A stretch of DNA of 64,000 bases from Polaribacter butkevichii (GTDB taxonomy: Bacteria > Bacteroidota > Bacteroidia > Flavobacteriales > Flavobacteriaceae), in assembly GCF_038024105.1 (NCBI RefSeq), contig NZ_CP150661.1, forward strand, positions 1,569,001 to 1,633,000, given 5' to 3'. Made by a program: the position numbers and the translations under genes. A model generated the notes under the pieces. That model searched no databases. It was not told the DNA's origin and saw only the letters and a list, made by a program, of their open reading frames with translations. Each line of letters begins with the position of its first letter. Position 1 is the stretch's first letter. Positions 36,680 through 47,298 of this stretch are shown here, piece after piece.

Positions 36680-37684
36680 TTAAAATAATTCTCTTAATTT
36701 TATAATTTGCTTTGGCCTACCTAAAACTATTAAATGTGATCCTTCAATTAATTTACAATCTGCTTCAGGATTTATAATATATTCTTTATTAGGTCCAATA
36801 AAACCAATAACGGTACAGCCTGTTTGCCTTCTTAAATCTAAATGCAAGAGTGTTTTATTAATATATTTTTTTGGCAAATCATCTACCGCTACTTCCTCTA
36901 AATTTGCTGTTGTTTCTCCTTCTATTGTTAACCTATCTACAAACTCTATAACATCTGGTGTAGTTACCAAAGAAGCCATATGATCTCCTCCTAACTTATC
37001 TGGCATAATTACATTACTTGCACCAGCTATTTTTAATTTACTATAAGAAGATTCATTAGAAGCTCTACTTATCACCTTACAGTCTTTATTTAATTGACTT
37101 GCTGTTAAAACCACAAATAAATTATTAGCATCAGATGGTAGTGCAGTAATTAAAAAAGCCGCACTTTCTATACCTGCCTTTAATAAGGTTTCATCTAAAG
37201 TAGCATCTCCATTAATATTTAAAACCTCTGCGGCATCTAAAATTTCTGTTCTTTCCTTATTTTTCTCAACAACAACAAAGTCTTTGTTATAATTTTTTAA
37301 TTTTAAAATTGCTTGCTTCCCATTTCTTCCATATCCGCAAACAATGGTATGTCCTTTTAAATTGGCTATTTTTTTCTCCACTTTTTTGTGCTTAAAATGT
37401 TCAAATAATTTACCGCTAACTAAATACTCTGAGAAGGCCGAAATTGCATACCCAAAAACAGTAATACTGGTTAAAATTAAAAAAATTGTAAAAACTTTTT
37501 CTTCTGGAGAAAAAGGTCTTAACTCACCAAAACCAACGGTGGTTACCGTAATTACGGTCATATACAAGGCATCTATAAAAGAATAATGAGAAAGCCCCAT
37601 ATACCCTATTGTACCAATCGATAAAATAGTAACAACTAATAATAACGTTTTATTTATTTTAGATTCTAATACATTTATCTTCAT
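36680..37684 (-). CDS. Potassium channel with RCK (TrkA-N) domain
   Basis: A 334-residue two-transmembrane K+ channel of the MthK/Kch type. The selectivity filter TTVGFGE (48-54) lies between two membrane helices, followed by a Rossmann RCK domain (VCGYGRNGKQA) and a TrkA-C domain at the C-terminus. The GFG filter replaces the more common GYG; this is a tolerated variant. It follows the PspC-like gene after 3 bp. It probably gates K+ flux in response to a nucleotide or ion bound to RCK. Confidence 0.92.
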   Translation of the reverse strand: MKINVLESKINKTLLLVVTILSIGTIGYMGLSHYSFIDALYMTVITVTTVGFGELRPFSPEEKVFTIFLILTSITVFGYAISAFSEYLVSGKLFEHFKHKKVEKKIANLKGHTIVCGYGRNGKQAILKLKNYNKDFVVVEKNKERTEILDAAEVLNINGDATLDETLLKAGIESAAFLITALPSDANNLFVVLTASQLNKDCKVISRASNESSYSKLKIAGASNVIMPDKLGGDHMASLVTTPDVIEFVDRLTIEGETTANLEEVAVDDLPKKYINKTLLHLDLRRQTGCTVIGFIGPNKEYIINPEADCKLIEGSHLIVLGRPKQIIKLRELF

Positions 37685-37687
37685 ATA

Positions 37688-37909
37688 TTATAAGTCAAAA
37701 ACAGAACTTCTTTTGGTATACACCATATCTTTTAATTTTAATAAAAAAGCCAATGTTAAATAAAATCCAAAAGACAGGCCTACTGTAAAAAAAGTAACAT
37801 AAATAAAAAACAAACGCACATTTAAAGCCCTCATTCCTATTCTATCAGCTAATCTCGAAGAAACATGAAACCCATTTCTCTCAAAAAAATGTCTAATATT
37901 ATCTATCAT
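37688..37909 (-). CDS. PspC-like small membrane protein
   Basis: A 73-residue protein with the PspC pattern: a short N-terminal region, RLADRIGMRALNVRLFFIY followed by one or two membrane segments (VTFFTVGLSFGFYLTLAFLLK). PspC domains sense or stabilise the inner membrane. It shares an operon with the K+ channel, suggesting a link to membrane potential or envelope stress; that is inference. Confidence 0.7.
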   Translation of the reverse strand: MIDNIRHFFERNGFHVSSRLADRIGMRALNVRLFFIYVTFFTVGLSFGFYLTLAFLLKLKDMVYTKRSSVFDL

Positions 37910-38056
37910 TTATATTGTAATAATTAGATGCAAGATACTATTTTATGGTTTGATAACAACATTTTTTAATTCTCACTTTTAAGGAAACCTTATTTTTATA
38001 AAAAGTTTAATACTAAAAGCATTATACAATCGTCCTTAAATTAAAATTGGTTTCTT

Positions 38057-38064
38057 TAACTTTG
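38057..38064 (+). promoter_or_regulatory. -7 box of uvrA
   Basis: TAACTTTG matches TAnnTTTG 25 nt before the likely uvrA start; the -33 element is not obvious. It is in the divergent gap between the PspC-like gene and uvrA. Confidence 0.4.
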
Positions 38065-38089
38065 CTTTTTTCCAAAAAAAACATCTCAT

Positions 38090-40912
38090 TTGAAAGACCA
38101 AGAATATATAGAAGTGTACGGAGCTAGAGCTCATAACTTAAAAAATATTGATGTAAAAATTCCTCGCGAAAAACTAGTTGTAATCACTGGTTTAAGCGGA
38201 AGCGGAAAATCTTCTTTAGCTTTTGACACCATTTATGCAGAAGGACAAAGACGTTATATTGAAACTTTTTCTGCCTATGCGCGTCAGTTTTTAGGTGGAC
38301 TAGAGCGACCTGATGTTGATAAAATAGATGGCCTTTCGCCTGTAATTTCTATAGAACAGAAAACAACTAATAAAAGCCCTCGATCTACAGTAGGTACCAT
38401 AACAGAAATTTACGATTTTTTAAGATTATTATTTGCAAGAGCCGCTGATGCTTACTCTTATAATACAGGAGAAAAAATGGTAAGTTATTCTGATGAGCAA
38501 ATAAAACAGCTTATTTTATCTGATTTTGCTGATAAAAAAATAGCCATTTTAGCCCCCTTAATTAAATCTAGAAAAGGACATTATCGCGAACTTTTTGAAC
38601 AAATTTCTAAACAAGGTTTTTTACGTGTTCGTGTAGATGGAGAAATAAAAGAGATTGAAAAAGGAATGCGTTTAGACAGGTATAAAACGCATGATATTGA
38701 AGTTGTAATAGATAGGCTTCTTATTAATGAATCTGCAGAAAAACGTTTAGAAGAAACTATAAAAACAGCATTGTATTCTGGAAATAACATTATGATGGTT
38801 ATTGATATTGATGACAATGAACCTCGTTATTTTAGTAGAGAATTAATGTGTCCTACAACCGGAATAGCCTATCCGAATCCAGAACCAAATACCTTTTCTT
38901 TTAACTCGCCAAAAGGCGCTTGCGATAAATGTAATGGCTTAGGAATTACTAATGTTATTAACCTAGAAAAAGTAATTCCAGACACCACTATTTCCATACA
39001 AAACGGAGGAATTATCCCGTTAGGAGAACAAAAAAATAGCTGGATTTTTAAACAGTTAGAAAATATTGCCGAACGCTATAAATTCAAATTAACAGACCCT
39101 ATAAAAAACATCCCTAAAGAAGCTTTAGATATTATTCTGAATGGCGGAAATGAATCTTTTGAAATTGAATCTAAAACCGTTGGCGTTACAAGAAATTATA
39201 AAATTGATTTTGAAGGAATTATTTCTTTTATAGAAAATCAATATGCCAATGCAGAAAGCACAACCATAAAACGTTGGGCAAAAGGTTTTATGGATGAAGT
39301 TTCTTGTACTACTTGCGGTGGCAAAAGATTAAAAAAAGAAGCTCTTCATTTTAAAATTACAAATAAAAACATTAGTGATTTAGCCCAAATGGATGCTTCT
39401 GAATTGGCTAAATGGTTTAAAAATATAGAAAAAGAGTTATCAAAAAAGCAACTCATAATTGCCGCTGAAATCTTAAAAGAGATTAGAACTCGAATTCAGT
39501 TTTTATTAGATGTCGGTTTAGATTATTTAACATTAGACAGAACATCAAAATCACTTTCTGGTGGAGAAGCACAAAGAATTCGTTTGGCAACTCAAATTGG
39601 ATCGCAATTAGTTGGTGTACTTTATATTTTAGATGAACCAAGTATTGGATTACATCAACGAGACAATCAAAAATTAATTGATTCTTTAGTTAAATTAAGA
39701 GATATTGGAAATTCTGTTTTAGTTGTAGAACACGATAAGGACATGATGGAACATGCCGATTTTGTTTTTGATATTGGCCCTGGAGCTGGTAGACATGGAG
39801 GAGAAATAGTAAGTTCTGGAACTTTTGAAGAATTAAAAAAACAAAATACTTTAACTGCAGATTACCTAACCGGAAGAAAAGAAATTTCGGTTCCTAAAGT
39901 ACGTAGAGAAGGAAATGGAAAATTTATCAAACTAAAAGGAGCCACCGGAAATAATTTAAAAAATGTTTCTGTAGAATTTCCTCTCGGAAAAATGATTTGT
40001 GTTACCGGAGTTTCGGGCAGTGGAAAATCTACCTTAATAAACGAAACTCTTTACCCAATATTAAACGCACATATATATAGAGGTGTAAAAAAACCAATGC
40101 CTTATAAAAAAATTGAAGGTTTAGAGCATGTAGATAAGGTAATTGATATTGATCAATCACCCATTGGAAGAACCCCTCGTTCTAACCCAGCAACTTACAC
40201 AGGTACTTTTGGTGAAATTAGAAGCTTATTTGCAAAAACTCCAGAAGCTGCAATTCGTGGATACAAACCTGGTCGATTTTCTTTTAATGTAAAAGGCGGT
40301 CGTTGCGAGACTTGCCAAGGTGGTGGAGTGCGTGTTATAGAAATGAACTTTTTACCTGATGTACAAGTAGAATGCGAAACCTGCCAAGGAAAACGCTTTA
40401 ATAGAGAAACTTTAGAGATTCGTTACAAAGGGAAATCAATTTCTGATATTTTAGATATGACTATTGAAGATGCCACGAATTTCTTTGAGAATATTCCTAA
40501 AATTCACAGAAAATTAAAAACAATAAAAGATGTTGGTTTAGGCTACATAACACTTGGGCAACAATCTACAACACTTTCGGGTGGTGAAGCTCAACGTATA
40601 AAATTAGCATCAGAATTATCTAAAAGAGATACCGGTAATACCTTTTACATTTTAGATGAACCTACCACCGGACTTCATTTTGAAGACATTAGAGTTTTAA
40701 TGGATGTACTAAATAAACTAGCAGACAAAGGAAATACAGTATTAATTATTGAGCATAATTTAGATGTTGTAAAATTAGCCGATTATATTATTGATGTTGG
40801 TATGGAAGGCGGTAAAAAAGGTGGTAAAATTTTATGTACAGGAACTCCAGAAGAAGTTGCACAACATAAAACAAGTTATACCGCTAAGTTTTTAAAAAAA
40901 GAATTAAGTTAA
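38090..40912 (+). CDS. uvrA: Excinuclease ABC subunit A
   Basis: A 940-residue UvrA, the damage-recognition ATPase of nucleotide excision repair. It has two ABC cassettes: Walker A GLSGSGKS (34-41) and GVSGSGKS (about residue 642), each with an LSGGEAQRI signature, and two zinc modules (C-terminal one with CETC and CETCQGKR around residues 744-766). It appears to start with TTG at 38090 since no ATG is in frame nearby. It functions with UvrB and UvrC encoded elsewhere. Confidence 0.97.
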   Translation: MKDQEYIEVYGARAHNLKNIDVKIPREKLVVITGLSGSGKSSLAFDTIYAEGQRRYIETFSAYARQFLGGLERPDVDKIDGLSPVISIEQKTTNKSPRSTVGTITEIYDFLRLLFARAADAYSYNTGEKMVSYSDEQIKQLILSDFADKKIAILAPLIKSRKGHYRELFEQISKQGFLRVRVDGEIKEIEKGMRLDRYKTHDIEVVIDRLLINESAEKRLEETIKTALYSGNNIMMVIDIDDNEPRYFSRELMCPTTGIAYPNPEPNTFSFNSPKGACDKCNGLGITNVINLEKVIPDTTISIQNGGIIPLGEQKNSWIFKQLENIAERYKFKLTDPIKNIPKEALDIILNGGNESFEIESKTVGVTRNYKIDFEGIISFIENQYANAESTTIKRWAKGFMDEVSCTTCGGKRLKKEALHFKITNKNISDLAQMDASELAKWFKNIEKELSKKQLIIAAEILKEIRTRIQFLLDVGLDYLTLDRTSKSLSGGEAQRIRLATQIGSQLVGVLYILDEPSIGLHQRDNQKLIDSLVKLRDIGNSVLVVEHDKDMMEHADFVFDIGPGAGRHGGEIVSSGTFEELKKQNTLTADYLTGRKEISVPKVRREGNGKFIKLKGATGNNLKNVSVEFPLGKMICVTGVSGSGKSTLINETLYPILNAHIYRGVKKPMPYKKIEGLEHVDKVIDIDQSPIGRTPRSNPATYTGTFGEIRSLFAKTPEAAIRGYKPGRFSFNVKGGRCETCQGGGVRVIEMNFLPDVQVECETCQGKRFNRETLEIRYKGKSISDILDMTIEDATNFFENIPKIHRKLKTIKDVGLGYITLGQQSTTLSGGEAQRIKLASELSKRDTGNTFYILDEPTTGLHFEDIRVLMDVLNKLADKGNTVLIIEHNLDVVKLADYIIDVGMEGGKKGGKILCTGTPEEVAQHKTSYTAKFLKKELS

Positions 40913-41011
40913 AATTATCACATTGCAAGCATTCGAAATGTAGAAAAAGAAGTATTTTAGCAAGCTTTCTTTTTTACAAGCAATTAAATAAAAATAAAAA
41001 ATTACAGATAT

Positions 41012-41719
41012 ATGACAAGTGATGATAGAAAAATAAAAGAAAAATTAAAACCAAAAACTTGGAATGAAATAAAAACAAACGATTCTTGGGCTATTTTTAA
41101 AATAATGGCAGAATTTGTAGATGGGTATGAAAAACTAAGTAAAGTTGGCCCTTCTGTATCTATTTTTGGGTCTGCAAGAACAAAACCAGATAACCCACAT
41201 TACATTTTAGCAGAAGAAATTGCATTCCAGCTTACACAACATGGCTACGGTGTAATAACTGGTGGTGGACCAGGAATTATGGAAGCAGGAAACAAAGGAG
41301 CTCATAGAGGAAAAGGAAGTTCTGTTGGATTAAACATAGAACTCCCTTTTGAACAACATGACAACCCTTGGATTGACCCAGGAAAAAGTTTAGATTTTGA
41401 CTACTTTTTTGTACGTAAAGTAATGTTTGTAAAATACTCTCAAGGTTTTGTTGTAATGCCAGGTGGTTTTGGTACTATGGATGAACTTTTTGAAGCAATT
41501 ACTTTAATTCAAACGCATAAAATAGGTCGTTTTCCAATTATTTTAGTTGATAAAAAATTCTGGGGTGGTTTATTCGATTGGATAAAAAACACACTTTTAG
41601 AAGAAGGAAACATTAGTGAAAAGGACTTAAACTTATTTAGACTTGTAGATACTGCAGAAGAAGCAATAGAACACTTAGATAACTTCTACGACAAATACCA
41701 ATTTAAACCAAATTTCTAA
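41012..41719 (+). CDS. LOG family protein (TIGR00730)
   Basis: A 235-residue lysine-decarboxylase-like Rossmann protein with PGGFGTMDE (150-158), the signature of the LOG family, whose characterised members hydrolyse nucleoside 5'-monophosphates (for example releasing free cytokinin bases). The nearby GGGPGIMEAG nucleotide-binding segment is also present. It lies 99 bp after uvrA and has a terminator behind it. The cellular role in bacteria is probably nucleotide turnover. Confidence 0.9.
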   Translation: MTSDDRKIKEKLKPKTWNEIKTNDSWAIFKIMAEFVDGYEKLSKVGPSVSIFGSARTKPDNPHYILAEEIAFQLTQHGYGVITGGGPGIMEAGNKGAHRGKGSSVGLNIELPFEQHDNPWIDPGKSLDFDYFFVRKVMFVKYSQGFVVMPGGFGTMDELFEAITLIQTHKIGRFPIILVDKKFWGGLFDWIKNTLLEEGNISEKDLNLFRLVDTAEEAIEHLDNFYDKYQFKPNF

Positions 41720-41743
41720 GAAATTAGAAAAACCTATATTTTT

Positions 41744-41794
41744 AATGTATTTTGCCTATTTAAAAAAGATAGAATAGACAAAATACATTTTTTT
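41744..41794 (+). terminator. Terminator after the LOG gene
   Basis: AATGTATTTTG-C-CTATT (41744-41760) pairs with AATAG-A-CAAAATACATT (41773-41789) with one mismatch, followed by a T run to 41794. Confidence 0.7.
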
Positions 41795-41861
41795 GTTTTT
41801 TTAAAAATCTTAATTACAAATACAACAGCAAGAAAAACACTAAATAATCATTAAGATTTAA

Positions 41862-44672
41862 TTGAAAAAAAGTTACTACATACTACTTCTTTGCTTTCTA
41901 GCATCTCCTTTTTTGTTTTCTCAACAGAATTCAATCAACATAAAATCTAAACTAGATGTAGAAAAAGACGAATTAAAAATTCAACAAGAAATTGTTTTTT
42001 ACAATACCTCAGACTCAATTTTAACTAGTATTTATCTTCATAATTGGGCAAATAGCTACAGAGATAGAAAAACACCTTTATCTAAAAGGTTTATAAAAGA
42101 CTTTAGAAAAGATTTATACTTTGCTAAAGAAAAAGAACTTGGTTCATCAACCATAAAAAGCATTTCTGTAGATTTTGAAAATGTTTATTTTAAAGAGGTA
42201 GATAAACAATCAGACATTATAGAAATAGATCTAGACAGACCTTTATACCCAAATTCAAAAATTACAATATCTGCTACCTATATTGTAAAAATACCAAGCG
42301 ATCGTTTTACTAAATACGGCAAAACAAAAACAGGTTATCAACTTAGAAACTGGTACCTAACACCCGCTATTTACAATAAGGGTTGGCAACTTATGAGCAA
42401 TCTAAACTTAGATGATTTATATGAAAAAGGCACTGATTTTAAAATTGAAATAGATGTACCAAAAGATTTTGTTGTAGAATCTAATTTGTATCAATATAAA
42501 ATTGCAAAAGAAAACATTAATAATTACTATTTAGTTGGAAAAAATAAAACGGATGTAATTCTTGGCATTAACAAAACCAAACAACTAAAAACCTACAAAA
42601 CAAAATCTGTTACCATACATACAGATGTTTTTTCAAAAGAATTAGATTACAATTTAACAACAAGCATCTTAAATAGAGAGTTACTTTTTATTCAAAAATA
42701 TTTAGGAAAATACCCACATAAAGAAATTTATATTGATAAAGCTACCCAAAGTAAAAATAGAATCTATGGTTTAAATCAGTTACCAAATTTTTTACGCCCA
42801 TTTTCTGATACTTTTAAATGGGATATGACTATGTTTAAAGCGCTAACAAAAAGGTACATAGAAAACACACTCCTTTTAAATAAGAGAAAAGATTATTGGT
42901 TAATCGATGGAATACAAAACTATTTAATGATAGAATATGTAGAACAATTTTATCCAGAAATTAAACTTTTAGGCAACGCCTCTGATTCTTGGTTTTTAAA
43001 ACGATTTAATGTTTCTAAGTTAAATTTTAATGATAAATACCCTTTTGTATATCAATTTACAGCACGTAAATTTTTAGATCAAGCATTAAACACCTCTGCA
43101 GATTCTCTTTCTAACTTTAATAGACGAATTGTTAGCAAATACAAAGCTGGTTTGGGTTTTCGTTTCTTAAAAGGGTATTTAGGTGATAGTATTCTAAACC
43201 AAACAATTCAGGAATTCTATCAAAAAAATCAATTAAAAATTATTTCAAGTGACACATTTAATCAATTACTCTCTTCTAAAACAACTAAAAATTTAGATTG
43301 GTTTTTTAATGATTTTGTAAAAACAAATAAAAAGATAGACCATAAAATAGAAGACATCAACATTGAAGAAGATAGTATTTCTGTTACCATAAAAAACAAA
43401 AGAAATATAACTACACCATTGGCTATTTATGCACTAAAAGGCAAAGACATTAAAATTAAAAAATGGATTTCTGACATAGATAGTTCTAAAACTGTAAAGT
43501 TTAAAAAAGGTAATTATGACACTTTTGTTTTAAATTACGAAAACTTATATCCAGAATTAAATACGTTAAACAACTGGAAAACAATTAACAAAAAGATTTT
43601 TAACAAACCTGTTAAAGTTTCATTTCTAAAAGATATAAGCAGTCCAGACTACAATCAAATTTTTTATCAACCAGATGCAAACTATAATTTTTACAACGGT
43701 TTAATTCTTGGCGTAAAACTACACAACAAACCACTCATAAAAAGAAACTTCGAATTTAAAGTTGCTCCTTATTACGCTACAAAAAGTAATACCGTTATCG
43801 GAAGTTTCTCTTTATTGTATAATCAGTTTTTTGAAAAAACAAAAATCTATAAAGTTTCTTACGGGTTTGCTGGTGGCACCTCGGATTACGCACCAAACTT
43901 ATCTTACAACTCTCTTATACCTTATGTAAACATTTTTTTTAAAAGAAAAACCCTAAGAGATGCAACCTCAGAATCTCTTAGAGCAAAATTAATTCATATC
44001 GAAAAAGAAATTGCTCCAGATGCCACAAAAACAGACCAAGATAGTTATAGTGTTTTAAGCCTAAGTTACAATTACTCTAACCCAGACATTATTAAAGAAT
44101 TTAGATATAGTTTTAGTACCGAATTTGCTAAAAACTTTTCTAAAGCAGCATTAGATCTAAGATTTAGAACCTTAACATCAACAGACACTCAATTAGATTT
44201 TAGACTTTTTGCAGGTGTTTTTTTCAACAATAAAACCGAGGGAAATTATTTTAGTTTTGGTTTAGACAGAAGTAATGATTATCTATTTCAATTAAACTAT
44301 TTAGGTAGATCTGAAAGCTCTGGTTTTTTTAGCCAACAATACATTATCACCGAAGGAGGTTTTAAATCTGTGCTTCCAACAAGGTTTGCAAATCAGTTTA
44401 TGGTTTCTAACAACTCTAGCATTGGCATATGGCGTTGGTTAGAAATTTATAACGATGTTGCTTTCTTAAAAAATAAAAAACAACCACTGTATTTTGCTTA
44501 CGAAAACGGAGTTCGTTTTAACTTTGTACATGAAATATTCGAAATCTACTTTCCTTTTTATTCTAACAATGGTTGGGAGGTATCTAAAGCCGCTTATCCA
44601 GAAAAAATCAGATTCTCTTTATCTGCGGATATAAAATCTATTTATAATTTTTTTAAGAGAGGTTTTTTATAA
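41862..44672 (+). CDS. M1-peptidase-like protein with C-terminal beta-barrel, zinc motif absent
   Basis: A 936-residue envelope protein. It has a signal peptide (about 1-20, ending FSQ), an N-terminal M1-aminopeptidase-like beta domain (about 22-240), a catalytic-domain-like helical region (IYGLNQLPNF at the GAMEN position, WLIDGIQNYL at the position after the zinc site) and a C-terminal region from about 580 with alternating aromatic strands typical of an outer-membrane barrel. Where HExxH should lie the sequence reads TKRYIENTLLL, so the zinc ligands are missing. It starts at TTG 41862. It is probably a non-catalytic surface or assembly protein. Confidence 0.7.
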   Translation: MKKSYYILLLCFLASPFLFSQQNSINIKSKLDVEKDELKIQQEIVFYNTSDSILTSIYLHNWANSYRDRKTPLSKRFIKDFRKDLYFAKEKELGSSTIKSISVDFENVYFKEVDKQSDIIEIDLDRPLYPNSKITISATYIVKIPSDRFTKYGKTKTGYQLRNWYLTPAIYNKGWQLMSNLNLDDLYEKGTDFKIEIDVPKDFVVESNLYQYKIAKENINNYYLVGKNKTDVILGINKTKQLKTYKTKSVTIHTDVFSKELDYNLTTSILNRELLFIQKYLGKYPHKEIYIDKATQSKNRIYGLNQLPNFLRPFSDTFKWDMTMFKALTKRYIENTLLLNKRKDYWLIDGIQNYLMIEYVEQFYPEIKLLGNASDSWFLKRFNVSKLNFNDKYPFVYQFTARKFLDQALNTSADSLSNFNRRIVSKYKAGLGFRFLKGYLGDSILNQTIQEFYQKNQLKIISSDTFNQLLSSKTTKNLDWFFNDFVKTNKKIDHKIEDINIEEDSISVTIKNKRNITTPLAIYALKGKDIKIKKWISDIDSSKTVKFKKGNYDTFVLNYENLYPELNTLNNWKTINKKIFNKPVKVSFLKDISSPDYNQIFYQPDANYNFYNGLILGVKLHNKPLIKRNFEFKVAPYYATKSNTVIGSFSLLYNQFFEKTKIYKVSYGFAGGTSDYAPNLSYNSLIPYVNIFFKRKTLRDATSESLRAKLIHIEKEIAPDATKTDQDSYSVLSLSYNYSNPDIIKEFRYSFSTEFAKNFSKAALDLRFRTLTSTDTQLDFRLFAGVFFNNKTEGNYFSFGLDRSNDYLFQLNYLGRSESSGFFSQQYIITEGGFKSVLPTRFANQFMVSNNSSIGIWRWLEIYNDVAFLKNKKQPLYFAYENGVRFNFVHEIFEIYFPFYSNNGWEVSKAAYPEKIRFSLSADIKSIYNFFKRGFL

Positions 44673-44691
44673 AATTCACAAAACTGTTTAA

Positions 44692-44729
44692 AATAGTCAA
44701 TATACCTATAATTAGGTATATTGACTATT
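44692..44729 (+). terminator. 17-bp perfect stem after the M1-like gene
   Basis: AATAGTCAATATACCTA (44692-44708) pairs exactly with TAGGTATATTGACTATT (44713-44729), followed by CCTTTTTC. It is a good terminator between this gene and the next. Confidence 0.75.
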
Positions 44730-44776
44730 CCTTTTTCACATAAATTTGAAACTTAAATAACCAAAATTTTAAATTT

Positions 44777-45448
44777 ATGAAAAAGAAAAAAAAACAACTT
44801 TTATTAACCTCTTTTCTTTGTCTATGCCTCTTAGGACAAGCACAAGAAAATCAACAAAAAAATGCTTTTGCAGTTTCTTTTGGATCTCCAGGACTAGGTT
44901 TGGAGTACGCGCGGAAATTAACACCTAAACTAAATGCTAAAGTAGTTTGGCACTCACTTAAAATTGAAGATTACGAACAGGAAGATGTAAAAGTTAAAGA
45001 TGATTTAGTTGACATCTTAGCAAATTTAGAGGTATCTATTATTGATCTTGGAATCGAATATCTTCCGTTTAAGAACTCTTCTTTTAAACTTACAGCCGGC
45101 ATAGGTATACTTAACAAAGTAAACATTAATGGAGTGGTAACTTATAATGAAGACATTGTTTTTGGAGATGTAATAATTATTAACAAAGATGCCGGAGAAA
45201 TTATAACAGATATCAATTGGTCTGGTGTTGCACCTTACCTTGGTTTTGGGTTTGGTAGAGCAATTCCTAAAAAAAAGCTTGGAATTGGTATAGAATTTGG
45301 CTCATACTTTTCTTCATCTCCTAAAGTAGACTTAACAGCAACTAATTTACTAGAATCTACTACTTCCCAAAAAGAGAATCTTCAAGAAGCTCTAGATGAA
45401 TTTAAAATGATACCTCGAATACAAATACGACTTGCTTATAAATTTTAA
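44777..45448 (+). CDS. Small outer-membrane beta-barrel protein
   Basis: A 223-residue protein with a signal peptide (basic MKKKKKQ, hydrophobic core, cleavage near GQAQ) and an 8- to 10-strand barrel pattern ending in the outer-membrane signature aromatic strand (IQIRLAYKF). The GLGLEYARKLTPKLNAKV beginning is common in Bacteroidota outer-membrane barrels. No specific function can be assigned. The lipoprotein gene follows after 11 bp, so the two are probably co-expressed. Confidence 0.75.
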   Translation: MKKKKKQLLLTSFLCLCLLGQAQENQQKNAFAVSFGSPGLGLEYARKLTPKLNAKVVWHSLKIEDYEQEDVKVKDDLVDILANLEVSIIDLGIEYLPFKNSSFKLTAGIGILNKVNINGVVTYNEDIVFGDVIIINKDAGEIITDINWSGVAPYLGFGFGRAIPKKKLGIGIEFGSYFSSSPKVDLTATNLLESTTSQKENLQEALDEFKMIPRIQIRLAYKF

Positions 45449-45459
45449 AATTAAACACT

Positions 45460-47118
45460 ATGAAAACAAAGAAAATAGTAACCACTATAATAACTTGTCT
45501 AGCAATATCTTTTGCGACACTTATGTCTTGTAAAGGAATTGATGAAATTACGGAAGATATTGACATCATTGTTAAAAGCTCTATATTTAAGCAACAAATT
45601 GTTATTGAAGTATTTGACCCTGTAAACCAATTAAACTTAGAAGGTGATAATATCTTACAAGTAGAAGTTATCGGTAAAGATGCCGACAAAATTGTTACAG
45701 ATGCCGGAAACAATGTTAATTCAGCAAAAGTTGTTGGAGGAACAATTGCTCTAGCCGTTAACCCCAATAAAAACCCAAGTAACGAAACTGTAGAATTTTT
45801 AGTAAAAATTACTGGAGACCAATACTTAACAACTACAATTCCTATAGTATTATCGCCAACAGATTCTATTGCTTCAATTAGCGCTAACGTAGTAAACAAA
45901 CTAAATACAGCTCAAGGAATAGATTACAAAAAAACAACTGAAACACTAACCAACAACACCTTAACCAAAGATTTTATTTTTGAAACTTCTGGATTAAAAG
46001 CCGGAACCAATACAGAAATAACCATAAAATCTGGAACTATTTTTAAAGACGAAAATGGCAACGATATTTCGGGAACAGAAATTGAAAGTGAATTAGTTCA
46101 TTTCAATAGCGCCAACTCTGAATCTTTAGATTCTTTTCCAGGAGGATTTATGCCAGCAGAAATCACAGACGAAAATGGAGATATTTTAAATAATGCCTAT
46201 TTTATTACGGCTGGTTTTGCTTCTATTAATATGACAATAGGTAATAAAGAAGTTAAAAACTTTTCTAAACCAATAAGCATTAAAATGAAAATAGATGCAA
46301 ATTTCATTAACCCAGACACAGGTATTAAAATTAAAAAAGGTGACACCATTCCTATTTGGTCCTATAGTAAAGATGACGGTAAGTGGGATTTCCATAAAGA
46401 CGGTGTTGTAAAGGTTGATAATAATAATTTAATAATAGAATACACAACAACACATTTATCTTGGTACAATTTAGATTACAAAGGAACAAGATGTTCTAGT
46501 TATTCCCCATCGGGAGTAGCTAAAATAAATATTTCTATGAGTGGAGTAAACAACTCAAATGGATATAGGTTATTTAGCGACTTCTTCTATGAAAACGGAA
46601 ACCAACCTATATCTCCTTATTCAGGAAAAACATTTTCTTGGTATGATGGTCAAACATTTGAAATAAATAATGCACCTGTTAATAGAAAGGTTCAATTAAT
46701 TGTTTATAGCGGATCTAACAGGTATGACAAAGGTGAAATATTATTTAGATCAGAAGCCGTCAATCTTTGTAATGTAGGCTCTGTAGATGTAGATGTTTCC
46801 AATATTGTATCAAAACTTCCTCCACTACCTGTTAATGTTAATGTTAATTATCAAGGTAAATGTAATCGTAAAATTATAGCACCAACCATTCCTCTTTATA
46901 TGAAAAAGACAAATTATTATGGGCGTACATATTGGAGCTATTTAGGATATGTTTATGATGGTAAAATTACTATAAGAAACATTAATTTAAATAAAGAGTA
47001 TGAATTTAGAACCTATTTTAATGGACAATACTTTTACCAAAATATTTCTTTTGATAAAACGGAATATATAAATGACAGTTATGAAATTCCTTCTGACCTA
47101 TGCGACAGATTATTCTAA
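45460..47118 (+). CDS. Uncharacterised lipoprotein
   Basis: A 552-residue lipoprotein (lipobox LMSC, Cys24). The body is beta-rich: one Ig-like domain about 30-120, a middle region with the word pair GTIFKDENGNDISG and GGFMPAEITDENGDI, and a segment (IPIWSYSKDDGKWDFHKDGVV followed by TTTHLSWYNLD) that resembles domains of CILP/FAM171-type secreted proteins. The C-terminal third repeats Tyr/Asn-rich strands. It could be an adhesion or surface protein; no enzymatic motif is visible. It is paired with the small barrel upstream. Confidence 0.65.
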   Translation: MKTKKIVTTIITCLAISFATLMSCKGIDEITEDIDIIVKSSIFKQQIVIEVFDPVNQLNLEGDNILQVEVIGKDADKIVTDAGNNVNSAKVVGGTIALAVNPNKNPSNETVEFLVKITGDQYLTTTIPIVLSPTDSIASISANVVNKLNTAQGIDYKKTTETLTNNTLTKDFIFETSGLKAGTNTEITIKSGTIFKDENGNDISGTEIESELVHFNSANSESLDSFPGGFMPAEITDENGDILNNAYFITAGFASINMTIGNKEVKNFSKPISIKMKIDANFINPDTGIKIKKGDTIPIWSYSKDDGKWDFHKDGVVKVDNNNLIIEYTTTHLSWYNLDYKGTRCSSYSPSGVAKINISMSGVNNSNGYRLFSDFFYENGNQPISPYSGKTFSWYDGQTFEINNAPVNRKVQLIVYSGSNRYDKGEILFRSEAVNLCNVGSVDVDVSNIVSKLPPLPVNVNVNYQGKCNRKIIAPTIPLYMKKTNYYGRTYWSYLGYVYDGKITIRNINLNKEYEFRTYFNGQYFYQNISFDKTEYINDSYEIPSDLCDRLF

Positions 47119-47140
47119 TCCAATAACATTATAAGCAAAA

Positions 47141-47174
47141 AAAAGAGGTATTGTGAAAACAATATCTCTTTTTT
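47141..47174 (+). terminator. Terminator after the lipoprotein gene
   Basis: AAAAGAGGTATTGT (47141-47154) pairs with ACAATATCTCTTTT (47159-47172; one G-U) around GAAA, followed by more T residues. Confidence 0.8.
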
Positions 47175-47266
47175 ATTAAATAAAATTCAAAAAAAACTAA
47201 AAATCAGCAAAAAAATTACCATATTCTTAACAAATATATAAATTTTTAGATATCAACTAAAAAAAC

Positions 47267-47274
47267 TATCTTTG
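47267..47274 (+). promoter_or_regulatory. -7 box of the E1 dehydrogenase gene
   Basis: TATCTTTG matches TAnnTTTG, 24 nt upstream of the ATG at 47299. No TTG is found at the ideal distance. Confidence 0.42.
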
Positions 47275-47298
47275 TAGTACTTTAAAAATCTCACATAA

